Assembly: GCF_000021965.1 (NCBI RefSeq)
Contig: NC_011832.1
Span: 1,364,001-1,428,000 of the forward strand
Direction of reading: 5' to 3'
DNA from: Methanosphaerula palustris E1-9c
Lineage (GTDB): Archaea; Halobacteriota; Methanomicrobia; Methanomicrobiales; Methanospirillaceae
Length of the DNA stretch: 64,000 bases
Positions 19,647 through 29,702 of this stretch are shown here, piece by piece (the stretch's first letter is position 1; the number at the start of each line of letters is the position of its first letter). Position numbers and translations under genes: made by a program. The notes under the pieces were generated by a model. It saw nothing but the letters and a program-made list of their open reading frames with translations. It was not told where the DNA came from and made no database searches.

Positions 19647-19796
19647 ATGGAACGATCAACGCTTCTCAAGATCTTCGGTTTTCTGGTCGTTCTCGTCATC
19701 GCCATCACGGTGATATCATATCTGGGGCTCGATGGCGGGCTCGTGCGGGAGAACCTGCAGGGTGTGTTAGGATCCTTCAGCCGACCACCCCCGTAA
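19647..19796 (+). CDS. Small single-span membrane protein, 49 residues
   Basis: The frame starts MERSTLLKIFGF and has one strongly hydrophobic segment (about residues 8-28, LVVLVIAITVISYLGL) followed by a short charged tail ending SRPPP. A basic N terminus before the segment suggests either an uncleaved anchor or a short signal. A TATA-like TTATATTC is 21-29 bases upstream. No family is recognised and codon statistics cannot prove it; the clean hydrophobic profile is the main support. Confidence 0.5.
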   Translation: MERSTLLKIFGFLVVLVIAITVISYLGLDGGLVRENLQGVLGSFSRPPP

Positions 19797-20068
19797 CCGT
19801 GAGCCGGCAGGGTTCCTGGTCCCTGCATGGTTGTTCATCGCCTCTTCGATGCCGACCGTCACGGCATCGGCGTCGGCATGACGAACGGAACGAGTTCGAT
19901 CCAGTCGAGGTCCTGGCCGTCGTCAAGGAAGGTCAGTGTCAGGGGAGGCGACCCCTGCGCCACCGTTGTCATGGTCCTCGGCCTCACCGATGGTCGGCCG
20001 GGGGGTAATGGGGTTCGTGCGAGGTTGCATTCAGGGGGGTGCCGGCCCCGTAGTCCCGGCGGATCAGG

Positions 20069-20252
20069 CTCGCGATTCACTTTCCCACTCGAGCGAGGTC
20101 ACAACGTTTATCACCTCAGACAGAGATCTCTCGATCGCCCCAGCTGGAGAGACAGATCATCTGTCGTGCTTCCCACGCGAGGTGCCATGCCATTCCTTCT
20201 TTCGGGCACCAGTTCAACAACCGCCGCTTCAGAGCGGAGCGGCCAGGAGGAC
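20069..20252 (+). promoter_or_regulatory. Leader shared with the following paralogue
   Basis: About 180 bases before the ATG match the leader at 23377-23569 with only scattered changes: GGCTCGCGATTCAC, CGAGGTCACAA, CAGAGATCTCTCG, CCCCAGCTGGAGAGACAGA and the ribosome site GGCCAGGAGGA. The similarity covers noncoding DNA and is as strong as in parts of the coding region, so it may hold the promoter and an untranslated regulatory leader, or simply mark the extent of a duplication. Confidence 0.55.
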
Positions 20253-23015
20253 ATGATGGACCAGATCTCATCCACACGGAGGCGCCCCTGCGCCCTGGCA
20301 CCGGCGGTCATACTGCTGCTGGTGCTCTGCCTGCTCGCCGGAGGTGCACAGGCCGCGACCGATCCCATGGACACGGCCGCGAACGCGACGATCGAGCCGA
20401 CGCCGGTTCAGGTGCCGGCTGCAAAAGTTCTCGCTCCCTACTCGGGCATCCACACCGTCCCGGGTCAGGTTCAGGCCGAGGACTACGATCTCGGCGGCGA
20501 GGGGATCGCCTACCACGACACCACCCCCGGCAATGAAGGGGGAGTCTACCGGCAGGACGATGTCGACATCGAGACCGCCGGCGGGATCACCGATATCGGC
20601 TGGATCCGTTCCGGCGAATGGCTCGCCTACACCGTGAACACGACCACGCCACAGACCGTCGTCCTCCGGCTCTCGGCCGCGAACCCGGACGCGACCATAA
20701 AGCGGGTCACCATCTCGACGAATGGCACGACCGCCGGGACGATCGATCTCCGGCCGACCGGGTCCTTCAACACCTTCCTCATCCACGACTCGACACCCTT
20801 TTCGCTCCCCGCGGGAGCGACCACGGTCAGGCTCTTGTTCGACGGTATCGCACGGGTCAACCTCGATTACCTCGACTTCGAGCTGCCGGCGACGCAGGAA
20901 CCGACACCCGTCCCGACACCGACGCCGGAACTCCTCATCTCCACACCCGGCCTCCACACTCTCGGCGGTGACCTCTCGGCCGACGGGATCGGGGTCCTGA
21001 TCACGAGTTCGGACGTCATCCTCGACGGCATGGGCCACAGTATCGTGGGAACCAGCGCGAATGGCTCGATCGGCGTCTACGCCACCAGCCTCGCCACCCC
21101 GACGTCGTCCGGCCCCATCACGAACGTCACCGTCCGGAACCTTTCCGTCCGCCACTGGGACGAGGGGATCCAGGTCGGCGAAGCATCGGAGACCGTGGTC
21201 GAGGAGGTCGTCGCCGAGCAGAACCGCATCGGGCTCAGTTATGGCCCCCAGGGGGGGATCACTCATGACCACGTCGTCCGCAACTCCGTCCTTCGGGAGA
21301 ACACCAATCTCGGGCTTGACCTCTCCTACCCGGCCGGGGGCTTCGCGGTCGAACGGTGCTCGATTACTGGAAACAGCGTGGGTATAAACGCCGATATGGT
21401 CAGGTCGAGCGAGCGCACCACAAACCACCTTGCCGACTGCGACGTCTCGGAGAACGCCGGCGACGGCCTCACCAGCAAGGACGGCTCCTTCGTGGTCGTC
21501 CAGAACTGCACCTTCCGTGCCAACGGCGGCAACGGCCTGGAGTTCGAGCACGGCGGTGCCGAGATCGTCGGCAATCACATCGAAGAGAACGCCGGCGACG
21601 GCGTGCATGCGTCCGATCGCGGCGGGTCAAATATCCATGGCAACTGGATCACTGGCAACGGCCGGGGGATCGTCGTCGGCGGCGACTGGGGGTCCCGCGT
21701 CCGGAACAACTATCTGAACAACACTAACAACGGCTTTTTCGGGGCAGTCGAGGCCGGGATGATGAACTACGAGAAGACAGGTGGCGCGAACATCGTCGGC
21801 GGCCCGTACCTGGGCGGCAACTTCTGGGCCAGCCCGAACGGCACCGGTTTCTCGGAGACCCACCCGGACGCTGACCACGACGGCATCTGCGACGTCCCCT
21901 ACGTCGTCAATGCGGAGGATGGCGTCACCGACTTCCTGCCGCTCGCACCGTCGCCCGGCACGCCGGTGATCGCTCCGGCCCCGTACACGCAGCACCTGGT
22001 CCCCGGCAGGATCGAGGCCGAGGACTACGACCTCGGCGGGGAGGAGATCGCCTACCACGATACCACGCCCGGCAACACCGGTGGGGCATACCGCCAGGAC
22101 GACGTCGACATCGAGACCACCGGCGGGATCACCTATGTTGGCGGAATCCAGGACGGCGAGTGGCTCATCTACACGCTGAACGTCCCAGAGGGCGGGGCCT
22201 ACCTTATGACCGCCCGTGTCGCGACCCCGAACGAAGGATTGATGGCGAGGATCTCGGTCAACTCGGAGACGATGTTCGCTCTCATCAGATTCCCGGAGAC
22301 CGGGTCGTTTACGACCTACACGACGGTGGAGGCAAAGTACATTTACCTGCCGGCCGGGAATACCACCGTACGGCTGACCTTCCAGGGCGACGGTCTGAAC
22401 CTCGACTGGATCGCGTTCTCACCGCAGGATATCGTCACGCCAACACCGAAACCGCTCGTCGCTGTCCCCGGCGGCGCCGGCACCCCCTCTGATACGAACG
22501 CCGACGGGAAATATGATGATGTGAACGGCGACGGGAGATCTGACTTCAATGACGTGGTCCTCTTCTTCAACCAGATGGACTGGATCGCTGAGAATGAGCC
22601 GGTCGCCGGATTCGACTTCAGCGGGAACGGACAGATCGATTTCAATGACGTGGTATGGCTCTTCAACAACTTCGACGCCCCGCCGGTCAGAACCTATAAT
22701 GTCACGGCCGTTGCGATCGGCCCAGGCACGATCACGCCCTCAGGGAGGATCTCGGTTCCGGAGGGTGAGAACGTCACCTTCATTATGACGCACGAAAACG
22801 CCATGCCGACGCCGTACAGCACCCAGAGCGGCTATGGTAGCGGTAATCTCGTGCTCGTGGACCCAGCCATGACACCGACGCCGTTTCCAGAGCCGGAGCC
22901 AGGGGCCCCATGGGTACCCAATCCGAGTACCTTCACGCCATCGTACACCCTGTATGACGTCCGGTCTGACCATACCGTCTACAGTAGTTTCTACTATGTG
23001 ATGATCGTCGCCTGA
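20253..23015 (+). CDS. Secreted CBM / beta-helix / CBM / dockerin protein
   Basis: The ATG at 20253 follows AGGAGG and begins a 920-residue exported protein. A signal peptide (about 1-38, core VILLLVLCLLAGGAQA) is followed by a CBM6/35-like carbohydrate-binding domain (about 65-215, with VQAEDYDLGGEG and VDIETAGG), a Thr/Pro linker, a NosD-type right-handed beta-helix (about 230-560), a second CBM (about 575-725) and a dockerin-like calcium-binding segment (about 745-810; DGKYDDVNGDG and GNGQIDFNDV). A short C-terminal region rich in Pro and Thr ends the protein. It probably binds glycans at the cell surface and could dock on a cohesin. Close paralogue of the next gene. Confidence 0.85.
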   Translation: MMDQISSTRRRPCALAPAVILLLVLCLLAGGAQAATDPMDTAANATIEPTPVQVPAAKVLAPYSGIHTVPGQVQAEDYDLGGEGIAYHDTTPGNEGGVYRQDDVDIETAGGITDIGWIRSGEWLAYTVNTTTPQTVVLRLSAANPDATIKRVTISTNGTTAGTIDLRPTGSFNTFLIHDSTPFSLPAGATTVRLLFDGIARVNLDYLDFELPATQEPTPVPTPTPELLISTPGLHTLGGDLSADGIGVLITSSDVILDGMGHSIVGTSANGSIGVYATSLATPTSSGPITNVTVRNLSVRHWDEGIQVGEASETVVEEVVAEQNRIGLSYGPQGGITHDHVVRNSVLRENTNLGLDLSYPAGGFAVERCSITGNSVGINADMVRSSERTTNHLADCDVSENAGDGLTSKDGSFVVVQNCTFRANGGNGLEFEHGGAEIVGNHIEENAGDGVHASDRGGSNIHGNWITGNGRGIVVGGDWGSRVRNNYLNNTNNGFFGAVEAGMMNYEKTGGANIVGGPYLGGNFWASPNGTGFSETHPDADHDGICDVPYVVNAEDGVTDFLPLAPSPGTPVIAPAPYTQHLVPGRIEAEDYDLGGEEIAYHDTTPGNTGGAYRQDDVDIETTGGITYVGGIQDGEWLIYTLNVPEGGAYLMTARVATPNEGLMARISVNSETMFALIRFPETGSFTTYTTVEAKYIYLPAGNTTVRLTFQGDGLNLDWIAFSPQDIVTPTPKPLVAVPGGAGTPSDTNADGKYDDVNGDGRSDFNDVVLFFNQMDWIAENEPVAGFDFSGNGQIDFNDVVWLFNNFDAPPVRTYNVTAVAIGPGTITPSGRISVPEGENVTFIMTHENAMPTPYSTQSGYGSGNLVLVDPAMTPTPFPEPEPGAPWVPNPSTFTPSYTLYDVRSDHTVYSSFYYVMIVA

Positions 23016-23050
23016 CCATCCTCTCAGAATCCATATGGTAACTCGGACTG

Positions 23051-23092
23051 ATCGAATTCGCGGGCGTGGTCTGGCTCTTCAACCAGTTCTGA
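23051..23092 (+). pseudogene. Fragment of a dockerin repeat
   Basis: The sequence reads IEFAGVVWLFNQF followed by TGA and matches the second dockerin helix of the gene just upstream (IDFNDVVWLFNNF), at the DNA level as well. It is an orphan 3' end, left by duplication or by loss of an older C terminus. Confidence 0.6.
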
Positions 23093-23106
23093 GCGGCATG
23101 GATCCC

Positions 23107-23115
23107 CCTTTTTTT
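23107..23115 (+). terminator. T-tract terminator
   Basis: A run of T after CCCCC ends the unit of the first CBM/beta-helix gene and its dockerin fragment. Confidence 0.5.
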
Positions 23116-23376
23116 CATATACCCTTTTCAGCGGTGGAGAAACGATCCCGGTGATTGTACCGGCCTGATTCCGGAAAATTGGTTCTTCGATCCTGTCATG
23201 AATCTGGACGTTGTCCGGCAGAAATACCCAGGATATCTGTTTCTGGTATTTCCTAATCTTATCGCTCGAGCCGAGACGCTCGTCTGTCTTGCCGGTGACG
23301 TCGGGCCCATTCCCGGGTATCGAGGTGCATTCATCCGGGCAGGCGACCATCGTGCAGAGAGGATCTGCGAACCCGG

Positions 23377-23569
23377 CGGGTTCGGCTCGCGATTCACCCT
23401 CCTGTTCCCACTCAAGCGAGGTCACAAGTTTTATCAGATCGGGCAGAGATCTCTCGGTGCCCCAGCTGGAGAGACAGACCTTCTTTCGTGCTTCGCAAGC
23501 CAGGTGTCATGCCAATCCTCCTTCCCGGGCAGTTATAATTGTCGCTTCGAAGGAAGCGGCCAGGAGGAT
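23377..23569 (+). promoter_or_regulatory. Leader shared with the preceding paralogue
   Basis: This is the second copy of the conserved leader (see 20069-20252). It contains the same CCCCAGCTGGAGAGACAGA block and ends in GGCCAGGAGGATATG. Small insertions and changes show the two copies are diverging, but the blocks stay collinear. Confidence 0.55.
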
Positions 23570-26437
23570 ATGATGTACCGCATCTCATCCGCACTGAGGC
23601 GCCTCGGCGCCCTGGCGCCGGCGGTGGCACTGCCGCTGCTGCTGGTGCTCTGCCTGCTCGCCGGAGGCGCACAGGCCCTGACCGATCCTGTGGACACGGC
23701 CGCGCTCGCAAACGCAAACGCAAGCGCTCCCTACCCGGGCATTCATCCCGTGCCGGGGCTGGTCCAGGCCAGAGATTACGACCTCGGCGGCGAGGGCGTG
23801 GCCTACCACGACACCGAGCCCGCGAACCTCGGCGGGGCGTACAGGCCGGCCGAAGGTGTCGACATCGAGACGGCCGGCCTGTTCACGGATGTCGGCTGGA
23901 TCCGTGACGGGGAATGGCTCGACTACACGGTGAACGTGACCGAACCGCAGAATTTCGTCGTCTGGTTCCGGGCCGCGAACCCGGACACGATCATGAAAAG
24001 GGTCGCCATCTCGGTTGACGGTGTTCCTGCCGGGACGGTCGATCTTCGACCGACCGGGTCGTTCGACAATTATGCAGACAGCAATTCGACCCAAATCTCC
24101 CTCTCCGCAGGGGAGACCACGGTCCGGCTCTCGTTCGACGGAGTCTCACGGGTCAACCTGTTGGAACTCGACTTCCAGCTGGCGAATCCGCCAGTGTCGA
24201 CCCCTGTCCCGACGCCGACGCCGGAACTCCTCGTCTCGACGCCCGGCCTCCACACCCTTGACCACGACCTCTCGGCCGACCATATCGGCGTCATGATCAC
24301 GAGTTCGGATGTCGTCCTCGACGGCATGGGCCACAGCATCACCGGGACCGACGCGAACGACTCGATCGGCGTGTTCGCCACCAGCCTCGCCACCCCGACG
24401 TCGTCCGGCACCATCACAAACGTCACCATCCGGAACCTCACCGTCCGCCACTGGAAGGAAGGGATCCATGTCGGTATGGTGTCGGACTCCGTGGTCGAGA
24501 ACGTTGTCGCCGAGCAGAATCGCATCGGGCTCAGCATCAGCCCTAACGGCGTCACCACCGGGAGCAGCATACGCAACTCCGTCTTCCGGGAGAACACCGG
24601 CAGCGGGCTCGACCTCACCTACCCGGCTGGGGGGATCGCGGTCGATCGGTGCTCGATCACCGGGAACGGCGTGGGAATCAGCGCCTTTATGGTCCCGTCG
24701 AGCCACCTCGCTGACTGTGACATCTCTGATAATGTCGGCGACGGCCTCAGCAGTTCCACCGGCTCTTTCGCGGTCGTCCGGAACTGCACCGTCCGCGCCA
24801 ACGGCGGCAACGGCCTGGAGTTCGAGCACGGCGGTGCCGAGATCGTCGGCAATCACATCGAAGAGAACGCCGGCGACGGCGTGCATGCATCCGATCGCGG
24901 CGGATCCGACATCCATGGCAACTGGATCACCGGCAACGGCAGGGGGGTCGACGTCGGCGGCGACTGGCCGAGCCACGTCCGGAACAACTACCTGAACAAC
25001 ACCGTCAACGGCTACTTCGGGGCGGTCGAGGTCGGGATGATGAACTACGAGAAGACGGGTGGTGCGAACATCGTCGGCGGCCCGTACCTCGGCGGCAACT
25101 TCTGGGCCAGCCCGAACGGCACCGGCTTCTCGGAGACCCACCCGGACGCGGACCGCGACGGCATCTGCGACGTCTCCTACGTCGTCAATGCGGAGGATGG
25201 CGTCACCGACTTCCTGCCGCTTGCTCAGTCGCCCGGCACGCCGGTGATCGCTCCGGCCCCGTACACGCAGCACCTGGTCCCCGGTAAGATCGAGGCCGAG
25301 GACTACGATCTCGGCGGGGAGGAGATCGCCTACCACGATACCACGCCCGGCAACACCGGTGGGGCATACCGCCAGGACGACGTCGACATCGAGACCACCG
25401 GCGGGATCACCGACGTCGGCTGGATCCGCGACGGCGAGTACCTCATCTACACGCTGAATGTCACCAAGGAGGGGTTTTACCAGATGAACGCCCGGGTTGC
25501 GAGTCCGAACGACGGCAGGTCGGCGATGATCTCGGTCAATTCGCAGCCGATGTACAGCCTTGACCTCCCGAACACCGGATCGTATGGGACGTACACGACG
25601 GCAACCTTCGACGATGTTTACCTGCCGGCCGGGAACACCACCGTACGGCTGACCTTCCACGGCGATGGCGAGAACCTCGACTGGATCGCGTTCGCGCCGC
25701 AGCCGCAGACTCGCGAACCGTTCCGGATCCCCGGCACGATCCAGGCCGAGGACTACGAACCCGGCGGGTACGTCGACACCACGCCGGGCAACCAGGGCGG
25801 GGCATACCGCACTGACGACGTCGACATCGAGACCGCGAACGGTGTCACGGACGTCGGCTGGATCCGCACCGGCGAGTACCTGACCTACGAGGTATTTGTC
25901 GCGGAGGACGGGACCTACGAGATGTCCGTCCGCGTCGCGAGCCCGAACAGCGGTCGGTCGATCGTGCTGTCGGATCCCGAGACGCTCGCGACGGTTGCGG
26001 TCCCGAACACCGGGTCCTTCGACACCTACAGGACGGTCTCGGTCCCCGTCACTCTGACGTCCGGGTACCACCTCCTGAAATTCACCTTCTCCGGCGACGG
26101 TCAGAACCTCGACTGGATCGCGTTCGCACCGGCCGGCGTTACGACGCCCACACCGACGCCGGGACCGTCGGGCGAGGCCTCGTTCGTCGCGGTGCCGGCG
26201 ACGGCTCCGCACGGCAGCGCGGTGAAGTTCACCGTGACCCCGGCGACCGGCAAGAGCATCAGCTCGGCCCTGTGGTCGTTCGACGCCCCGGCCCATCTGA
26301 ACACCTGGAACTCGGGGGCCGTCAACCCGACGTTCTTCTACCCGGCCGCCGGCACCTTCTCGCCGCTGGTGAAGATCACCTACACGGACGGCTCAAGCGA
26401 GACCGTTGAGCGGACCGGCTCCATTCAGGCCACCTGA
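23570..26437 (+). CDS. Secreted CBM / beta-helix / CBM / CBM / PKD-like protein
   Basis: This 955-residue protein starts MMYRISSALRR at 23570 after AGGAGG. It has a signal peptide (about 1-40), a CBM6/35-like domain (about 50-200), a NosD-type beta-helix (about 220-545), two more CBM domains (about 560-715 and 720-865), and a PKD-like domain at the end (about 875-955; ATAPHGSAVKFTVTP and FFYPAAGTFSPLVKI). It has no dockerin, unlike its upstream paralogue. Segments such as 24790-24910 are nearly identical in DNA to 21510-21635, showing recent duplication or gene conversion. Role inferred: cell-surface glycan binding or adhesion. Confidence 0.85.
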   Translation: MMYRISSALRRLGALAPAVALPLLLVLCLLAGGAQALTDPVDTAALANANASAPYPGIHPVPGLVQARDYDLGGEGVAYHDTEPANLGGAYRPAEGVDIETAGLFTDVGWIRDGEWLDYTVNVTEPQNFVVWFRAANPDTIMKRVAISVDGVPAGTVDLRPTGSFDNYADSNSTQISLSAGETTVRLSFDGVSRVNLLELDFQLANPPVSTPVPTPTPELLVSTPGLHTLDHDLSADHIGVMITSSDVVLDGMGHSITGTDANDSIGVFATSLATPTSSGTITNVTIRNLTVRHWKEGIHVGMVSDSVVENVVAEQNRIGLSISPNGVTTGSSIRNSVFRENTGSGLDLTYPAGGIAVDRCSITGNGVGISAFMVPSSHLADCDISDNVGDGLSSSTGSFAVVRNCTVRANGGNGLEFEHGGAEIVGNHIEENAGDGVHASDRGGSDIHGNWITGNGRGVDVGGDWPSHVRNNYLNNTVNGYFGAVEVGMMNYEKTGGANIVGGPYLGGNFWASPNGTGFSETHPDADRDGICDVSYVVNAEDGVTDFLPLAQSPGTPVIAPAPYTQHLVPGKIEAEDYDLGGEEIAYHDTTPGNTGGAYRQDDVDIETTGGITDVGWIRDGEYLIYTLNVTKEGFYQMNARVASPNDGRSAMISVNSQPMYSLDLPNTGSYGTYTTATFDDVYLPAGNTTVRLTFHGDGENLDWIAFAPQPQTREPFRIPGTIQAEDYEPGGYVDTTPGNQGGAYRTDDVDIETANGVTDVGWIRTGEYLTYEVFVAEDGTYEMSVRVASPNSGRSIVLSDPETLATVAVPNTGSFDTYRTVSVPVTLTSGYHLLKFTFSGDGQNLDWIAFAPAGVTTPTPTPGPSGEASFVAVPATAPHGSAVKFTVTPATGKSISSALWSFDAPAHLNTWNSGAVNPTFFYPAAGTFSPLVKITYTDGSSETVERTGSIQAT

Positions 26438-26761
26438 ACCCCCTCCTTCCTTTTTTCCCCATGCCAGAGGTCGAGGAATGGAGCGACAGGCATGAAGACC
26501 CCTGCCCAAAAGGTTCCATCGGGAGGTTATGATGACCGTGCACTCCACAGCGCCGGTTCTGCTTCTGCCGCTATCAGTCTCGCCGCTGTCGACCAGGTTC
26601 TGTTGAAGGGAGGTGGCCGGTGGCTGCACCGTCGTCCTGTCGCGAGGAATGAGGACCGGTGGCGGTCCTTTTCGTCTTCAGGATTACATTTCATCGACCT
26701 GGTCACCGCCCCCCCAAAGAATCAACATCCTGGATTCCAGATGAGGGGTCCCCATCGATCC
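26438..26761 (+). other. Intergenic region with a dispersed repeat
   Basis: It separates convergent genes. A T6 tract near 26452-26458 can end the transcript coming from the left. Bases about 26600-26650 (GTTCTGTTGAAGGGAGGTGG, CACCGTCGTCCTGTCGCGA) match 37815-37870, so this is a copy of a repeat or dead gene piece found elsewhere in the window. Confidence 0.45.
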
Positions 26762-28792
26762 CTACTGTTCGTTGAAGAGCATGACGATATCATTGAAATC
26801 GATTTGGCCGTTCCTGTTGAAGTCGAAGGCACTGATCGGTTCGTTCTCGGCGATCCAGTCCATCTGGTTGAAGAAGAGGACCACGTCATTGAAGTCTGCG
26901 ATCCCGTCGCCATTGATGTCCTCATAGAGTCCGTCATGGTTGAGGTCCAGGGGAGTGTTTCCGGATGGGGGTACCGGCGTGATGACCAGGGCAAACTTCT
27001 GGATCCGGTTGTTCCCCGAGTCAGCGACGTAGACGTTTCCTGCGCTGTCCACCGCGACACCAGATGGCCGGTTGAACTGCCCATCCCCTGACCCCAGACT
27101 GCCCCATTCCGTGATGAACGTGCCATTCGGCGTGAACTTCTGGACCCGGGATTGAATCAACTCGGGAGGACCACAGGTGTACAAAATCTGGAAGCAGGTC
27201 ACATAAACGTTTCCCGCGCTGTCCACTGCGACACCACATGGCCGGTTGAACTGCCCGTTCCCCGTGCTAAAACTGTCCCATTTTGTGATGAATCCGCCAG
27301 TCGAATTGAACTTCTGGATTCGGGGGTTATCTGAGTCGACCACGTAGACATTCCCTGCGTTGTCCACTGTGATGTCATTGGGATAGAAGAACTGCTCGTC
27401 CCCCGTGCCGAAACTGCCCCATTGCGTGACGAATGTGCCGTTTTGATCGAACTTCTGGACCTGGCATTTATTCGCATCGGTGACGTAGATATTGCCGGCA
27501 CTGTCCACTGCGATACCAGATGGCTTGTTGAATTGCCCGTCTCCTGAACCATAACTGCCCCATTTCATGAGGAATCCGCCAGTCGAATTGAACTTCTGGA
27601 TTCGGCAGTTCCATATTTCGACCACGTAGACATTGTCGGCGCTATCCACCGCGATACCAGTTGGCCCGTTGAACTGTCCGTCTCCTGAGCCTTCACTGCC
27701 CCATTTTGTGATGAATCCGCCGGTTGCATTGAACTTCTGGATCCGGCAGTTTCCTGATTCAGCCACGTAGACGTTGCCGGTGCTGTCCACTGCGACATCA
27801 GATAATCCGCTGAACTGCCCGTCAAACGAGCCAAGAGCGCTCCCCCATTTTGTGATGAATCCGCCGGTTGCATTGAACTTCTGGATCCGATCGTTCAAGG
27901 TGTCGACCACGTAGACGTTATTGGCACTGTCCGCCGTGATCCCCTCTGGAGACCAGAACTGCCCGTCCCCATGGCCAAAACTGCCCCCTGTGGTGATGAA
28001 TCCACCGGACGAATTGAATTTCTGAATTCGATCGTTCCCCGTGTCGACCACGTAGACGTTATTGACGCTGTCCACTGCGACACCTGTTGGACTCTTGAAC
28101 TGCCCGTCTCCTGTGCCTTCACTGCCCCATTTTGTGATGAATCCACCGGTTGCATTGAACTTCTGGATCCGGTGGTTATACGAGTCGACTACGTAGACGC
28201 TTCCTGTGTTGTCCACCGCGACACCAGATGGCCAGTGGACCTGCCCGTCTCCTGAGCCTTCACTGCCCCATTTCATGAGGAATCCCCCGGACGAATTGAA
28301 CTTCTGGATCCGGTTGTTCTGCTTGTCGGTCACGTAGACATTGCCAGCACTATCCAGCGCGACACCAGATGGCTGGTTGAACTGCCCGTCTCCCGAACCA
28401 ATACTGCCCCATTTCATGAGGAATCCCCCGGACGAATTGAACTTCTGGATCCGGTTGTTATCCCTGTCGGCGATATAGACGTTGCCGTTGTTGTCCACTG
28501 CAACACCTTCAGGATTATTGAATTGTCCGTCTCCCGGGCCAGAACCGCCCCATTGTGTGGTGAATCCGCCGGTTGCATTGAATTTCTGGATCCGGAAGTT
28601 ATTCGTATCGACAACGTATATGTTTCCGTCGCTGTCCACTGCGACTCCAGATGGCTGGTTGAACTGCCCGTCTCCTGAACCAGAACTGCCCCATTGTGTG
28701 GTGTACACATACCCCCCTTCGGCCCAGACGACCTGGACGCTGCAACACAGGAGTAGAATACAGAATATATACAAAAAATACGAAGATCTCAT
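26762..28792 (-). CDS. Secreted NHL-repeat (beta-propeller) protein with C-terminal dockerin
   Basis: The 676-residue protein has a signal peptide (about 1-24, FLYIFCILLLCCSVQVVWA) and twelve NHL repeats with a period of about 47 residues, each running GDGQFNxPxGVAVDSxGNVYVxD and then NRIQKF. Twelve repeats would fold as two six-bladed propellers. Repeat 11 has a short insert with two Cys. The last 65 residues are a dockerin-like segment (DLNHDGLYEDINGDG, RNGQIDFNDI) very like that in the gene at 20253. Such propellers bind proteins or glycans outside the cell. The repeats are similar enough in DNA for unequal recombination. It converges with the CBM/PKD gene. Confidence 0.9.
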   Translation of the reverse strand: MRSSYFLYIFCILLLCCSVQVVWAEGGYVYTTQWGSSGSGDGQFNQPSGVAVDSDGNIYVVDTNNFRIQKFNATGGFTTQWGGSGPGDGQFNNPEGVAVDNNGNVYIADRDNNRIQKFNSSGGFLMKWGSIGSGDGQFNQPSGVALDSAGNVYVTDKQNNRIQKFNSSGGFLMKWGSEGSGDGQVHWPSGVAVDNTGSVYVVDSYNHRIQKFNATGGFITKWGSEGTGDGQFKSPTGVAVDSVNNVYVVDTGNDRIQKFNSSGGFITTGGSFGHGDGQFWSPEGITADSANNVYVVDTLNDRIQKFNATGGFITKWGSALGSFDGQFSGLSDVAVDSTGNVYVAESGNCRIQKFNATGGFITKWGSEGSGDGQFNGPTGIAVDSADNVYVVEIWNCRIQKFNSTGGFLMKWGSYGSGDGQFNKPSGIAVDSAGNIYVTDANKCQVQKFDQNGTFVTQWGSFGTGDEQFFYPNDITVDNAGNVYVVDSDNPRIQKFNSTGGFITKWDSFSTGNGQFNRPCGVAVDSAGNVYVTCFQILYTCGPPELIQSRVQKFTPNGTFITEWGSLGSGDGQFNRPSGVAVDSAGNVYVADSGNNRIQKFALVITPVPPSGNTPLDLNHDGLYEDINGDGIADFNDVVLFFNQMDWIAENEPISAFDFNRNGQIDFNDIVMLFNEQ

Positions 28793-29702
28793 TTGGAACC
28801 ACCACAGTCACTATTCCTGAATGGTCTGGTCTGACGATAAACCTTGTTCTTTAATTTTTCCTCCCGTCGCTCTGCAATGGTCTCAATGGTTGCCAGTACG
28901 AAAAAGCCCGGGGACCTTTCCACCGGGAAGAAGGGCGTCCGGAGATCCACGAATCGCCGGTACCGGCCAATCACCTCCACCCGAAGAACTCCCCTATTCC
29001 CTGGCGGTGAAGGCCGGGGTGATGACACGGCACCGGTCTCATGGTAAACCACGGGATCGTGTGATCTGGTGGAACCGTTCAACGGCGACAAAGACGGTTG
29101 CCATGATCGCTGAGGGAGGCTATCTCCAGTGGGGTGAGGATGGATTCCCAGTCCCGCTCACTTCCCACGACAGCCGGCCCATTCATTGCGAGGTCGAGCG
29201 GGATGATGGTTCGGGAACCGACAGCAGAGGGGTCGGCATCGATGAGCAGGGTCCTGCCGATCGGGGATATCTGACCTGCACGATCATCACGATGGAGGCT
29301 AATAACCTCGTTACGCCAACCCACTACCGTATGCCGGCGATCCCCGGCCATATCCCCCTGAAGCGATGGTCGCCTACCGGGTCTTGACCCACGTGGACAG
29401 TCCGGTCCAGCCCGTCGAGGGGCTCGGCCGGCCGGCTCTTGTGACGTCGGCACCGGCAGGGACGCTTCAGATTTCACGTTTCGAGATTTTCCGATCAGTA
29501 CTGACGAAGACCTGACACCTGAAAATCCCGGGTTTTCTCAGATCCTGATTCATTCATCAGGGGAAGCGGAGGTGAGAAGAATACTGGGACGATCATATTC
29601 TTGATGATGAACGTACAGAGGGAACCTCTCACCTATCGAACGGGAGGTACAGGAATTTTCGTCCGAAAAAGTATTCACCCTTACATTGCTTACCATTCGA
29701 TC
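28793..29702 (+). other. Intergenic region with a metallo-beta-lactamase-like fragment
   Basis: No intact gene is supported. On the minus strand about 29205-29273 reads GRTLLIDADPSAVGSRTI, which resembles the first strand and turn of ComEC-type metallo-beta-lactamase folds (LIDAG...GSR.V) and a better-kept fragment at 41199-41309. Flanking frames are disrupted. I take it as a gene remnant. Confidence 0.35.

Noticed and set aside
19827-20252. N-terminal extension of the first CBM/beta-helix protein
   Set aside because: The extension lacks sense as protein and would bury the signal peptide; the SD AGGAGG and ATG at 20253 give a clean exported start.
20268-21608. A 446-codon open frame on the minus strand
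   Set aside because: Antisense shadow of the CBM/beta-helix/dockerin gene, with no motif and no start signal.
24146-26296. A 716-codon open frame on the minus strand
   Set aside because: It lies wholly antisense to the CBM/beta-helix/PKD gene, is rich in Arg, Asp and Val as expected from GC-rich third positions, and has no ribosome site or domain.
29195-29280. ParA-like ATPase (LLIDADP) on the minus strand
   Set aside because: No Walker A precedes it and the piece matches the metallo-beta-lactamase-type fragment at 41199 better.
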